This document shows, one piece after another, positions 34,647 through 43,194 of a stretch of 64,000 nt of DNA. The stretch comes from Gammaproteobacteria bacterium. Its GTDB lineage: Bacteria; Pseudomonadota; Gammaproteobacteria; HK1. Under the pieces are notes generated by a model. The model was not told where the DNA came from. It saw nothing but the letters and a program-made list of their open reading frames with translations, and made no database searches. The stretch's first letter is position 1. The number at the start of each line of letters is the position of its first letter. The position numbers and the translations under genes were made by a program. The stretch lies in contig JAJEAD010000099.1 in assembly GCA_022824305.1 (NCBI GenBank), forward strand, positions 1 through 64,000. The letters are read 5' to 3'.

Positions 34647-35828
34647 CTACAGCACCTCGAAGAGTCCGGCCGCGCCCTGCCCGCCGCCGATGCACATGGT
34701 GCACACCACGTGCTTCGCGCCCCGGCGCCGGCCTTCGAGCAGGGCGTGCCCGACGAGGCGCGCGCCGGTCATGCCGTAGGGGTGGCCGATCGAGATTGAT
34801 CCGCCGCTCACGTTCAGCTTCTCGTCGGGGATGCCGAGGCGGTCGCGGCAGTACAGCACCTGCACCGCGAAGGCCTCGTTCAGCTCCCAGAGATCGATGT
34901 CGTCCATCGTGAGCCCGTGCTGCTCCAGCAGCTTCGGCACCGCGAACACCGGCCCGATTCCCATCTCGTCCGGCTCGCAACCCGCGACCGCGATGCCGCG
35001 ATAGACGCCGAGCGGCTCGAGCCCGCGCTTCTCCGCCAGGGCGGCGTCCATGAGCACGCTCACCGAGGCGCCGTCGGAGAGCTGGCTCGCGTTGCCGGCC
35101 GCGATGGTGCCGCCCTCGAACACCGGCCTGATGCGCTCGAGGTCCTCGTAGGTGGTGCCGGGCCGGTTGCCCTCGTCCTTCTCGAGGGTGACTTCCTGGT
35201 AGCCGACCTCGCCGGTCTCCTTGTTGACGAGCATCTTGGTCGTGCCCATGGGAACCACCTCGGCGTCGTAGCGCCCCTCGGCCTGGGCCTGCGCGGTGCG
35301 CGCCTGGCTCTGCACCCCGTAGCGGTCCATCTCGTCGCGCTCGATCCCGTAGCGCCGCGCCACCGTCTCCGCCGTCTCCAGCATCGTCATGTAGGCGTGC
35401 TCGGCGTGACCGAGCACATTCGGGTCCTTCATGCGGAAGGTGTTCTGGTGCTCGTTCTGCACGAGGCTGACCGATTCCAGCCCGCCGCCGATGACGACGT
35501 CCATGCCCTCGTGCATGATCTGGTGGGCGGCGATGCCGATCGCCATCATTCCCGACGAGCACTGCCGGTCCACCGTCATTCCCGGCACCTGCACCGGCAT
35601 TCCCGCGGCGAGCGCGCTGCAGCGCCCCACGTTGTACCCGGTGGTGCCCTGGGGAAGCGCGCAGCCGAGGACCACGTCCCGCACCTCGCCCGCGTCCACG
35701 TCGGCCCGGTCGAGGGCGTGGGTGATGGCGTGGGCCGCCAGGGTGGGCCCCTCGGTGTTGTTGAAGGCGCCCCGGTAGGCCTTGCCGATCGGGGTTCTCG
35801 CGGTCGACACGATGACGGCCTGCTTCAT
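34647..35828 (-). CDS. Acetyl-CoA acyltransferase (thiolase, FadA-like)
   Basis: A 393-residue thiolase with both catalytic cysteines and histidines: Cys90 in DRQCSSG, NEAFAVQ, GGSISIGHPYGMTGAR and the terminal CIGGGQGAAG. It performs the thiolytic step of beta-oxidation-type degradation. The GHPYGMTGAR variant of the usual GHPLGxSGAR loop is a small peculiarity. It is divergent from the HMGS-like/SCPx pair at 35961, suggesting one acyl-CoA degradation gene set. Confidence 0.92.
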   Translation of the reverse strand: MKQAVIVSTARTPIGKAYRGAFNNTEGPTLAAHAITHALDRADVDAGEVRDVVLGCALPQGTTGYNVGRCSALAAGMPVQVPGMTVDRQCSSGMMAIGIAAHQIMHEGMDVVIGGGLESVSLVQNEHQNTFRMKDPNVLGHAEHAYMTMLETAETVARRYGIERDEMDRYGVQSQARTAQAQAEGRYDAEVVPMGTTKMLVNKETGEVGYQEVTLEKDEGNRPGTTYEDLERIRPVFEGGTIAAGNASQLSDGASVSVLMDAALAEKRGLEPLGVYRGIAVAGCEPDEMGIGPVFAVPKLLEQHGLTMDDIDLWELNEAFAVQVLYCRDRLGIPDEKLNVSGGSISIGHPYGMTGARLVGHALLEGRRRGAKHVVCTMCIGGGQGAAGLFEVL

Positions 35829-35851
35829 TGCACGGTCCTCGAAGTTGCCTC

Positions 35852-35890
35852 GAATCGCCGCGCATACTAACCGGCATATATGCGCGATTC
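35852..35890. promoter_or_regulatory. Divergent promoter/operator with nested inverted repeats
   Basis: GAATCGC (35852-35858) and GCGATTC (35884-35890) are perfect inverted repeats flanking the palindrome GCATATATGC (35874-35883). It is a clear AT-rich spot between the divergent thiolase and HMGS-like genes, where a shared repressor could bind. No regulator gene is adjacent. Confidence 0.4.
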
Positions 35891-35960
35891 ACGGCCGCGG
35901 GCGCGGCCCGGCGGCGGCGGCGCGGTTGATCGCCTCCAGTGGCCCCACCAGAATGCCGCC

Positions 35961-37400
35961 ATGACCTCGCTGCTCGCATGGGGCGGCTACGTGCCGCGGC
36001 TCAGGCTCAACCGCGGGAAGGCGGTGGAGGCCAATTCCTGGTTCTCCCCCGCCCTGCGTGCGCTGGGCCGGGGCGAGCGCGCGATGTGCAACTGGGACGA
36101 GGACACCCTGACCCTGGCGGTGGAGGCGGGCCGGGACTGCCTGGGGCCCGAGCGCGACGACGTCGCCGCGGTCCACCTCGCCTCCACCACCGCGCCCTTC
36201 GCGGACCGGCAGAACGCGGCCCTGCTCGCCAACGCGCTGGGGCTGGACGAACGGGTCGGCACCATGGACATCGGCGCCTCGCAGCGCGCGGGCACCTCGG
36301 GCCTCATCAACGCCTTCGCCTCGGCGCGGGCCGGCAGCGGCCCCGTCCTCTTCGTCGCCGCGGAAGACCGCCTCGCCCGGGCAGGCGGAGCGGCCGAGCT
36401 TCGCAACGGTGCGGGCGCGGTGGCGCTGCTCGTCGGAGACGGCGCGGGAGTGGCGGAGCTCGTCGGCTTCGAGCAGAGCGCGGTGGACTTCGTCGACCAC
36501 TTCCGCAGCCAGGGCCAGGCCTTCGACTACGGGTGGGAGGAGCGCTGGGTGCGCGACGCGGGCTACCTGGACATCGTTCCCCGCACCCTCGACGCCCTGC
36601 TCGCGCGATGCGCGGTGGAGCCGGGCGCGATCGACCACTTCGTGATGCCGTGCACGCTGCGCGGGGTGCTGCCGAAGGTGGCGGCCCGCGTGGGCCTGCC
36701 CGAGGCGAGCGTACGCGACCCGCTCGACGCGGTGATGGGCGAAGCCGGCGCCGCGCACGCGCCCCTGCTGCTGGCGCACGCGCTCGAGTCGGCCGGGCCG
36801 GGCGAGCTGGTGCTCGCGGCGGGCTTCGGACAGGGCTGCGACGCCCTGCTGCTGCGCACCACGGAGCGGATCGCGGAAGGCCGGCGCGGGCGTGGAATCG
36901 GCGGCTGGCTGGCGCGCCGCCGCGAGGAGACCAACTACGGCAAGTTCCTCGCCTTCAACGGGCTGGTGGAGCAGGACACCGGGATGCGCGCGGAAGCGGA
37001 GCGTCCCACCCTGCTCTCGACGCTGTACCGGAACCGGGACCTCGTCACCGCGCTCGTCGGCGGCAAGTGCCGCATCTGCGGCACCGCGCAGCTCCCCCGC
37101 AGCGCGGTCTGCGTGAATCCCAACTGCGGGGAGTTCCACACCCAGGACCCCTACCCCTTCGCAGAGCGCGCCGCCTCCGTGCTGACCTGGACCGCGGACC
37201 GCCTCACCTACACCCCCGACCCGCCCGCCCACTACGGGATCGTGCAGTTCGAGGAGGGAGGGCGCCTCATGGCCGACTTCACCGACGTCGATCCCGGAGA
37301 CGTCGAGGTCGGGATGCGGATGCGCATGGTGTTCCGGATCAAGGAACACGACGCGAAGCGCAACCTGAAGAGCTACTTCTGGAAAGCAGCCCCCGCCTGA
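35961..37400 (+). CDS. HMG-CoA synthase/KAS III-like protein fused to a DUF35 OB-fold
   Basis: A 479-residue two-part protein. Residues 1-320 have a thiolase-superfamily fold as in archaeal-type HMG-CoA synthase (GGYVPRLRLNR, STTAPFADRQNAALLANALGL, VAAEDRLA). The expected active-site Cys region reads IGASQRAGTSG without a cysteine, so condensing activity may be lost or altered. Residues 370-479 form a zinc-ribbon plus OB-fold (CRICGTAQLPRSAVCVNPNC; HYGIVQFEEGGRLMADF), which in other systems is a separate DUF35 partner of thiolase. ATG 35961 starts just before the first strand; no strong ribosome site is seen. It lies 37 nt before the SCPx-type thiolase, its likely partner. Confidence 0.8.
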   Translation: MTSLLAWGGYVPRLRLNRGKAVEANSWFSPALRALGRGERAMCNWDEDTLTLAVEAGRDCLGPERDDVAAVHLASTTAPFADRQNAALLANALGLDERVGTMDIGASQRAGTSGLINAFASARAGSGPVLFVAAEDRLARAGGAAELRNGAGAVALLVGDGAGVAELVGFEQSAVDFVDHFRSQGQAFDYGWEERWVRDAGYLDIVPRTLDALLARCAVEPGAIDHFVMPCTLRGVLPKVAARVGLPEASVRDPLDAVMGEAGAAHAPLLLAHALESAGPGELVLAAGFGQGCDALLLRTTERIAEGRRGRGIGGWLARRREETNYGKFLAFNGLVEQDTGMRAEAERPTLLSTLYRNRDLVTALVGGKCRICGTAQLPRSAVCVNPNCGEFHTQDPYPFAERAASVLTWTADRLTYTPDPPAHYGIVQFEEGGRLMADFTDVDPGDVEVGMRMRMVFRIKEHDAKRNLKSYFWKAAPA

Positions 37401-37437
37401 GGCGGCAGGCGGGGGCACCGATACGGGAGACACCGAC

Positions 37438-38640
37438 ATGGCACGAGGCATCAGGGACAGCGTCGCGATTCTCGGCATGGGCTGCTCGAAGTTCGGGGAA
37501 CGCTGGCACGACGGGCCGGAGGACCTGCTGGTGGAGGCGTTCCGGGAGTGCCTCGAGGATGCAGGCATCGGGCGCGATCGCATCGACGCGGCCTGGCTCG
37601 CCACCGCCATCGAGGAGGTGAGCGTGGGCAAGTCGGGGATTCCGCTCGCCGAGGCGCTCCGCCTGCCCTACATCCCGGTGACCCGGGTCGAGAACTTCTG
37701 CGCGAGCGGCACCGAGTCGTTCCGGGGCGCGGTGTACGCGGTCGCCTCCGGCGCCGCGGACATCGCGCTCGCGGCCGGAGTCGAGAAGCTCAAGGACACC
37801 GGCTACGGCGGCCTCCCCCAGCGCAGTCGCGGCGCCCTCAACGACATGGTGTGGGCGAACTTCTCCGCGCCGGGCAGCTTCGCGCAGCTCGCTGCCGCCT
37901 ACCGGACCAAGCACTCCGTCTTGCCCGAGGATCTCAAGCGCGCGATGGCGCAGGTATCGGTAAAGAGTCACGCCAACGGCGCGAAGAACCCCAAGGCCCA
38001 CCTGCGCAACGAGATCAGCATCGACAAGGCGGTGAACGCGCCGATGGTGGCCGATCCCCTCGGGCTCTTCGACTGCTGCGGGGTGTCCGACGGCGCCGCG
38101 TGCGCCATCGTGTGCCGCCCCGAGATTGCCCGGGAGCTCGGCCGCGAGAACCCGATCACGGTCAAGGCCCTGCAGGTCTCGGTCTCCAACGGCAGCGAGG
38201 CCGGGCACAACTCCTGGGACGGCAGCCACTTCGTCACCGCCCGCATCGCGAGCCGCCGCGCCTACGAGGAGGCGGGAGTGCGCGATCCGCGGGCGGAGGT
38301 GGACATGGTGGAGGCGCACGACTGCTTCTCCATCACCGAGCTGGTGACGATGGAGGACCTCGGCCTCTCGCGGGAGGGCGAGGGGTGGCGGGACGTGCTC
38401 GACGGCGTCTACGACGCCGAAGGCGACACCCCCTGCCAGATCGACGGGGGCCTCAAGTGCTTCGGGCATCCCATCGGCGCTTCCGGCCTGCGGATGCTCT
38501 ACGAGGTCTACCTGCAGCTCGAGGGCCGCGCCGGCGAGCGTCAGCTCGACACGCCGCGCCTCGGCCTCACCCACAATCTCGGAGGCGCCCCCCACCGAAA
38601 CGTGTGCAGCGTGGCGATCGTCGGCCGCGAGGGCGGGTAG
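37438..38640 (+). CDS. SCPx-type thiolase / acetyl-CoA acetyltransferase
   Basis: A 400-residue thiolase of the lipid-transfer/SCPx subgroup: VAILGMGCSKFGERW at the start, catalytic Cys in ENFCASGTESFRGAVYAV, EAHDCFSITEL, and GGLKCFGHPIGASGLRM. These usually work with DUF35 OB-fold proteins, here supplied by the fused gene just upstream. The pair probably forms a complex acting on branched or cyclic acyl-CoA. GGGAGA precedes the ATG. Confidence 0.9.
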   Translation: MARGIRDSVAILGMGCSKFGERWHDGPEDLLVEAFRECLEDAGIGRDRIDAAWLATAIEEVSVGKSGIPLAEALRLPYIPVTRVENFCASGTESFRGAVYAVASGAADIALAAGVEKLKDTGYGGLPQRSRGALNDMVWANFSAPGSFAQLAAAYRTKHSVLPEDLKRAMAQVSVKSHANGAKNPKAHLRNEISIDKAVNAPMVADPLGLFDCCGVSDGAACAIVCRPEIARELGRENPITVKALQVSVSNGSEAGHNSWDGSHFVTARIASRRAYEEAGVRDPRAEVDMVEAHDCFSITELVTMEDLGLSREGEGWRDVLDGVYDAEGDTPCQIDGGLKCFGHPIGASGLRMLYEVYLQLEGRAGERQLDTPRLGLTHNLGGAPHRNVCSVAIVGREGG

Positions 38641-38824
38641 ATCAGGACAACTGAGACGACGAAAGAATGCGGTCTTCTGCGCCGGAGGTCTCCTGTGCTC
38701 ACTCGCAGCCGGGGAGCCGTAGCGCACGCAGCCCCGCTCCTACGACGAATCAGTCGTCTTGCTCGACCACGCTCGAATCGCTGGGCTCGTGTCTTCAGGA
38801 AGCTCGTGATGCCGGCACGAGGGG

Positions 38825-39445
38825 CTATTCGAAGCGCTGCAGGGTGCAGTGCTCTCGCTCGAACAGGCGCTCCAGATACGCCTCGAGGTGGACGAAGCCA
38901 CCGAGCAGCTTGTCTTCCTTTCCCCAGTTGACGGTGTAGCTCACGATGATGTCGGTGACGGTGAACCGGTCATCCACGAGATAGTCGGATTCCGACAAGG
39001 CGGCGTCGAGCACCGCCGCGCTTCTCCGGAACAGCAAGGCGTTGGGCTCGGCAATTCCCGGCAGGCGCTGCTCGCCGGGAATGGAGAAGTCGAAGGAGTG
39101 CAGCTCGGTGCTCCACAGCCAGCACTCCATTTCATTGAGGGCGAAGTGAGTCCACTGGTCGTGGAGTGCTCGTGACCACGAGCCCGGCCGGCCCACCAGG
39201 CGCCGTTCCGGTACCAGGTCGGCGATCGCCGTGCAAATGGCGGCGGACTCGAAGAGGGGTCGGCCGTCGATGAGCGCGGCCGGGACTTTGCCGAGCGGGT
39301 GAACGGCCGTCAGCTCGTCACTGCCGATGATGTCGGGCGCATTCCCGATCGACTCGTACTCGAGTCCCGCTTCCTTCAGGGTCCATCGGCACCGCGCGGA
39401 TCGGGTGGGCTCGTGTTCGTACAGCTTGATTGCGGGCATGACCAT
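38825..39445 (-). CDS. Glutathione S-transferase family protein
   Basis: A 206-residue protein with an N-terminal thioredoxin-like GST domain (KLYEHEPTRSARCRWTLKEAGLEYE, cis-Pro in GKVPAALIDG, and LFESAAICTAIADL with the Glu-Ser pair that binds the gamma-Glu of GSH) and an all-helical C-terminal domain ending YLERLFERE. The first ATG has GAGG 6 nt upstream; a second ATG two codons on is possible. Substrate unknown. Confidence 0.85.
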   Translation of the reverse strand: MVMPAIKLYEHEPTRSARCRWTLKEAGLEYESIGNAPDIIGSDELTAVHPLGKVPAALIDGRPLFESAAICTAIADLVPERRLVGRPGSWSRALHDQWTHFALNEMECWLWSTELHSFDFSIPGEQRLPGIAEPNALLFRRSAAVLDAALSESDYLVDDRFTVTDIIVSYTVNWGKEDKLLGGFVHLEAYLERLFEREHCTLQRFE

Positions 39446-39470
39446 GCTCTCCCTCGGGCCGGTGTGGGAG

Positions 39471-40691
39471 TCAGGGTGGCTCGGAAGCGTTCGTCACCGG
39501 CAGAGCGGGCTGATCGTTGGTGTGGCAGTGCACACCGCCGCCGGAGGCCCATGAGCTCAGCATCTCGATGACGTGGACGTCGCGCCCGGGAAAGTACTCC
39601 TCGAGCCGGGCCTTCGCCGCCGCGTCGGTGCGGGGATTGTCGAAGCCGACGGTGATGACGAACCCGTTGCCGACCAGCCAGTTCACGTAGTTCGTGTCGA
39701 AGGTCCGGCCCCGGTACCGGCTCGTGCCGTCGACGGGATCGCGGATCACGCGAAAGCCCGCCGCGGCGATCGTCTCGGCCGCGGCGTCGAAGACGGCCGC
39801 GGTGGGGTGTCCCTCGGCGCTGCACTGCGAGGCGCCCGCGCACTGCGCGATGACGACCGTGTCCGCATCGATGAAGCGCGCGATGCCGTCGATGTGGCCG
39901 TTGGTCCGATCGCCCTTCGGCACGCCCTCGATGAACACGACTCTGCTCACTCCGAAATGGCGCCTGAGATCCGCTTCCGCCTGCTGCCTCGTGTAGTCGC
40001 GGTTGCGCCGGGGATCGCCGATCACGCTCCAGTTCAGCATGACCGTGTCGACGCCATTGAACTCCAGGTTGCCGCGCTCGTGGACGACGGCGACGTGCTC
40101 GACCGGCAGACCGGCCGCCTCGGCAACCCGGGCGGGCACCTGGTCGTCGAGTCGGTAGGGCACATCGGCGCCGAACGCGCCGCCCCAGGCATCGAAGGTC
40201 CAGTTCTGCACCCGCAGCCGGCCGTCCTCGACCACGTAGACGGGACCGTTGTCGCGCATCCAGGCGTTGTCGTTGGCGATTGACCGCCAGACGATGCGGG
40301 GATGGTCGGGGTCCCCGCCCTCGCGCCGGATGGCGGCGCGGGCGTCGGCCTTGATCTTCGGCGAGGCATACAGGATGTGGAGCGTCTCGTAGCGGGCGAT
40401 GACGCTCGACATGCGCGCGAACGCCGTCTCGTGCGACTTCTCCCAGCGTCCCGGCCACTGAAGCCAGATCGCCTCCTGAGGTTCCCACTCTGCCGGCACG
40501 CGCCGGACGGAGTCCGCCGTGGCGCAGGCCGCGCCGGCGCTCATGACGCCGAGAATGAAGAACAGCGCCCGAAGCAGGAGCTCAACTCCCGGCCCGCGAT
40601 TCCGCGAGGTCGGCGTGCTGTCCGAACAGGTCGGGGATGGTGTCCGCGCCCCTGCGACCGAGGCCGCATTCCGTGGAGATGCCGAAGCCAT
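39471..40691 (-). CDS. Secreted agmatine deiminase-family (peptidyl-arginine-deiminase-like) enzyme
   Basis: Up to 406 residues. The guanidine-modifying fold is clear: PAEWEPQEAIWLQWP, DNAWMRDNGPVYV, TNGHIDGIARFID with catalytic His/Asp, and the catalytic Cys near the end in GGGVHCHTNDQP. It should hydrolyse agmatine or a related guanidine to the ureido compound. A hydrophobic segment (LLLRALFFILGVMSAGAACA) just before the domain looks like a signal peptide, pointing to the periplasm. The start is uncertain: the longest frame overlaps the upstream gene by about 110 nt, and an ATG at 40544 would cut the signal peptide. Confidence 0.8.
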   Translation of the reverse strand: MASASPRNAASVAGARTPSPTCSDSTPTSRNRGPGVELLLRALFFILGVMSAGAACATADSVRRVPAEWEPQEAIWLQWPGRWEKSHETAFARMSSVIARYETLHILYASPKIKADARAAIRREGGDPDHPRIVWRSIANDNAWMRDNGPVYVVEDGRLRVQNWTFDAWGGAFGADVPYRLDDQVPARVAEAAGLPVEHVAVVHERGNLEFNGVDTVMLNWSVIGDPRRNRDYTRQQAEADLRRHFGVSRVVFIEGVPKGDRTNGHIDGIARFIDADTVVIAQCAGASQCSAEGHPTAAVFDAAAETIAAAGFRVIRDPVDGTSRYRGRTFDTNYVNWLVGNGFVITVGFDNPRTDAAAKARLEEYFPGRDVHVIEMLSSWASGGGVHCHTNDQPALPVTNASEPP

Positions 40692-41658
40692 CCACGATCT
40701 TCTCGGCCGCGGCGATCCGGCGCCTCGTGCCCTCGATTCCGCCGGTCATGTGCACCAGCCCCAGGTAGAGCCGGCAACCCGCTTGCAGCTCGAGCCTGGA
40801 CAGCGGCGCGAAGTAGGCGTGGTCGTCCCGCTCCCGGGGGACCGGCATGTGGATCCACTCGATCGGACGCTGCGCCCGAGCCGACACGCCGTTGGCGACA
40901 TCGACGAGATGGCCGGCATCCGCGGGCTCGCAGAAGTGCTTGTGTCCCGAGTCGCCGTAGCAGAGATGGACGCCGGCCTCGACCCCCGCCGGGACGAGAT
41001 CGACCAGAGCGGCGGTGCGCCGGTTGATCCCGTCGAGCAGATCGTCACCCAGACGGTGCTCCCTGAGCCCTTCGAGCATCGCGAACTCGCACACCGCCTC
41101 CCATTGAATCGAGAGCCTGGACGCCGGAACCGCTTCCAGAATCCGGTCCAGCTCCCGGCCGAGGGCGCAGCGATATGCCTCCTCGAAGAGCATTTGCGAT
41201 CCGGGCTCGACGTAAAATGCGCTTACCGACAACGGGGTGGGCAGGCCGACCTGAAAGCGCACCTCCCCGGGGATGACGCCCTCCTCGCTCAGTCTCCGAA
41301 AGATCGCGAAGGATTCGATTGCCGCGTCGCCATAGCCGAGATTGGGGAGTTCGATCTCGCCCGCGGAGGCGACGCCTTCGATGATCTCGTAGCGCGGGAT
41401 CCCGTAGGGCGGGCGCAACGCATCGCCCCGGTCCGACTCCCGAATCTTCATCTGGGGACTCTGGCCGATGCGGCGATACTGCCATCGGATCCAGTGATCC
41501 CGTTCGCCGACCTCGCCGTCCGGGAGGCGCTTCAGATGAGGGCCGAGATGCGCCACGGAGCTGCGAAACATCTCCTCCGCGGATGTGTACGGCGCGCTGC
41601 CGACGAGGTGGACATGACCCCGACCCGCGCCGCCACTCTCGAGACATTTCCCCATCAT
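40582..41658 (-). CDS. MetE-like (cobalamin-independent methionine synthase II family) TIM-barrel protein
   Basis: A 358-residue protein of the UROD/MetE-like superfamily. HVHLVGSAPYTSAEEMF at the start and LPDGEVGERDHWIRWQ are typical of short MetE-like proteins, and the zinc-type residues appear as HLCYGD and TECGLGRRG. It lacks the N-terminal half of true MetE, so it may be a different methyltransferase or a lyase. The stop overlaps the longest reading of the deiminase gene downstream. It may form a transcript with 39471. Confidence 0.72.
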   Translation of the reverse strand: MMGKCLESGGAGRGHVHLVGSAPYTSAEEMFRSSVAHLGPHLKRLPDGEVGERDHWIRWQYRRIGQSPQMKIRESDRGDALRPPYGIPRYEIIEGVASAGEIELPNLGYGDAAIESFAIFRRLSEEGVIPGEVRFQVGLPTPLSVSAFYVEPGSQMLFEEAYRCALGRELDRILEAVPASRLSIQWEAVCEFAMLEGLREHRLGDDLLDGINRRTAALVDLVPAGVEAGVHLCYGDSGHKHFCEPADAGHLVDVANGVSARAQRPIEWIHMPVPRERDDHAYFAPLSRLELQAGCRLYLGLVHMTGGIEGTRRRIAAAEKIVDGFGISTECGLGRRGADTIPDLFGQHADLAESRAGS

Positions 41659-41705
41659 TCACCCCTGCCCTTCGGGCAATCTGCTCATGGTACTCACCCC
41701 CGGGC

Positions 41706-43025
41706 TCATGAATCGCGCGCGTAGCGGTTGGCGGGCACGGGAAGCCCGAGGTGATCGCGCAGGGTCGTCCCCGAGTACGCCTCGCGAAAGAGCCCGCGCG
41801 CGCGCAGCACCGGCAGCACGCCCTCGGTGAAGTCGTCCAGCGCCTCGGGGAAGTGAGCGGGAGCGACGATGAACCCGTCGCAGGCGCCGCCCGCGAACCA
41901 CGCCTCCATGGTGTCGGCAATCTGCTCCGGCGTGCCGCAGGAGATGAGGTAGCCCCGGGAGACCGCGAAGTTGTTGTAGAGGTCGCGGAGCGTATGCGTG
42001 GCGCGGTACTCGGGCGTGAGCATCATGCGCGCGTAGCCCTGGACCTCCGAGGGCAGGGGAAGGTCCGGGATCGGGCCGTCGAGGGGATACGACGAGAAGT
42101 CGTGGCCGATGCGGTCGGTCATGGTGCGAAAGCCGACGGACTCGTCGACGTAGCCCGCCAGGGTGTCGAGCTTCGCCTTCGCCTCGGCCTCCGTGCCGCC
42201 CACCACCGGGAGAAATCCCGGGAGAACCTTGCAGTGATCCGGGTCGCGCCCGCCCGCGGCGACGTCGCGCTTGAGCGACGCGCAGAAGTTTCGGGCCAGC
42301 TCGAAGTTGATCTGCACCGCCAGCACCACGTCGGCGTAGCGCGCGGCGAAGGCCTGCCCCGCGCGTGAGGACCCCGCCTGGAAGATGACGGGCTGACCCT
42401 GCGGGCAGCGCGACACGTTGAGGGGGCCGCGCACCGAGAAGTGCTTGCCGCGGTGGCCGAGCTCGTGCACCCGCGCGGGGTCGAAGAAGCGGCCGGACTC
42501 GGCGTCCATGACCCTGGCCCCCGGTTCCCAGCCGTCCCAGAGCCCCTGCACCACCTCGATGTACTCCGCCGCGATCTCGTAGCGTTCGTCGTGCGCCACC
42601 ATTTCCACCCCGAAGTTCTCGGCGGAAGCCGGGGTGTTGGTGGTGACTAGGTTCCATCCCGCCCGGCCGGCGCTGATGTGGTCGAGCGACGCGACGAAGC
42701 GCGCGAGGTTGTAGGGCTCGGTGTAGGAGGTGGAGCCGCTCGCCACCAGCCCGATGCGGCGCGTGTGCGCCGCCACCGCCGAGAGCGTGGTGAAGGGCTC
42801 GGTGCGCGATGCGAATCCGGGGTGGTCGCCGAGGTCGCAGCGCACGTTGTCGGCGAGGAACATCAGGTCCATCGCGGCGGCCTCCGCGCGCTGCCCGATG
42901 TCGATGTAGTTCCCGATGTCGTCGCCGCTCCGCGCCGCGCCGGGGTGGCGCCAGCCCGCCACGTGGTTGCCGTTACCGACCGCGAAGACACCGAGATTCA
43001 TCTGTCGCGCTGCGGCCGCGCTCAT
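41706..43025 (-). CDS. NtaA/SnaA/DszA-family FMNH2-dependent monooxygenase (LLM)
   Basis: A 439-residue LLM monooxygenase. NtaA-type marks: AAMDLMFLADNV, LDHISAGRAGWNLVTTNTPASAENFG, YIEVVQGLWDGWE, HRGKHFSVRGPLNVSRCPQGQPVIFQAGSS (shown in parts) and TPEQIADTMEAWF. Members oxidise nitrilotriacetate, dibenzothiophene sulfone or dimethylsulfide and need a flavin reductase, not found nearby. It is upstream of the MetE-like gene on the same strand. Confidence 0.87.
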   Translation of the reverse strand: MSAAAARQMNLGVFAVGNGNHVAGWRHPGAARSGDDIGNYIDIGQRAEAAAMDLMFLADNVRCDLGDHPGFASRTEPFTTLSAVAAHTRRIGLVASGSTSYTEPYNLARFVASLDHISAGRAGWNLVTTNTPASAENFGVEMVAHDERYEIAAEYIEVVQGLWDGWEPGARVMDAESGRFFDPARVHELGHRGKHFSVRGPLNVSRCPQGQPVIFQAGSSRAGQAFAARYADVVLAVQINFELARNFCASLKRDVAAGGRDPDHCKVLPGFLPVVGGTEAEAKAKLDTLAGYVDESVGFRTMTDRIGHDFSSYPLDGPIPDLPLPSEVQGYARMMLTPEYRATHTLRDLYNNFAVSRGYLISCGTPEQIADTMEAWFAGGACDGFIVAPAHFPEALDDFTEGVLPVLRARGLFREAYSGTTLRDHLGLPVPANRYARDS

Positions 43026-43194
43026 GAAACCAGGCCCGATTGAGTCACCACTTCCGATCCTTTCATCCGCGCCGGAGTCCCGGATGCCCGCAGGCTTCGA
43101 CGAATCGGAGCCGCCCCACTTGCATACCCTGTCGATCGGGCCGGCACGATACCACGTAGCAGAGCGCGCAACGCCCCTCCGAAGCGGATGTCAT

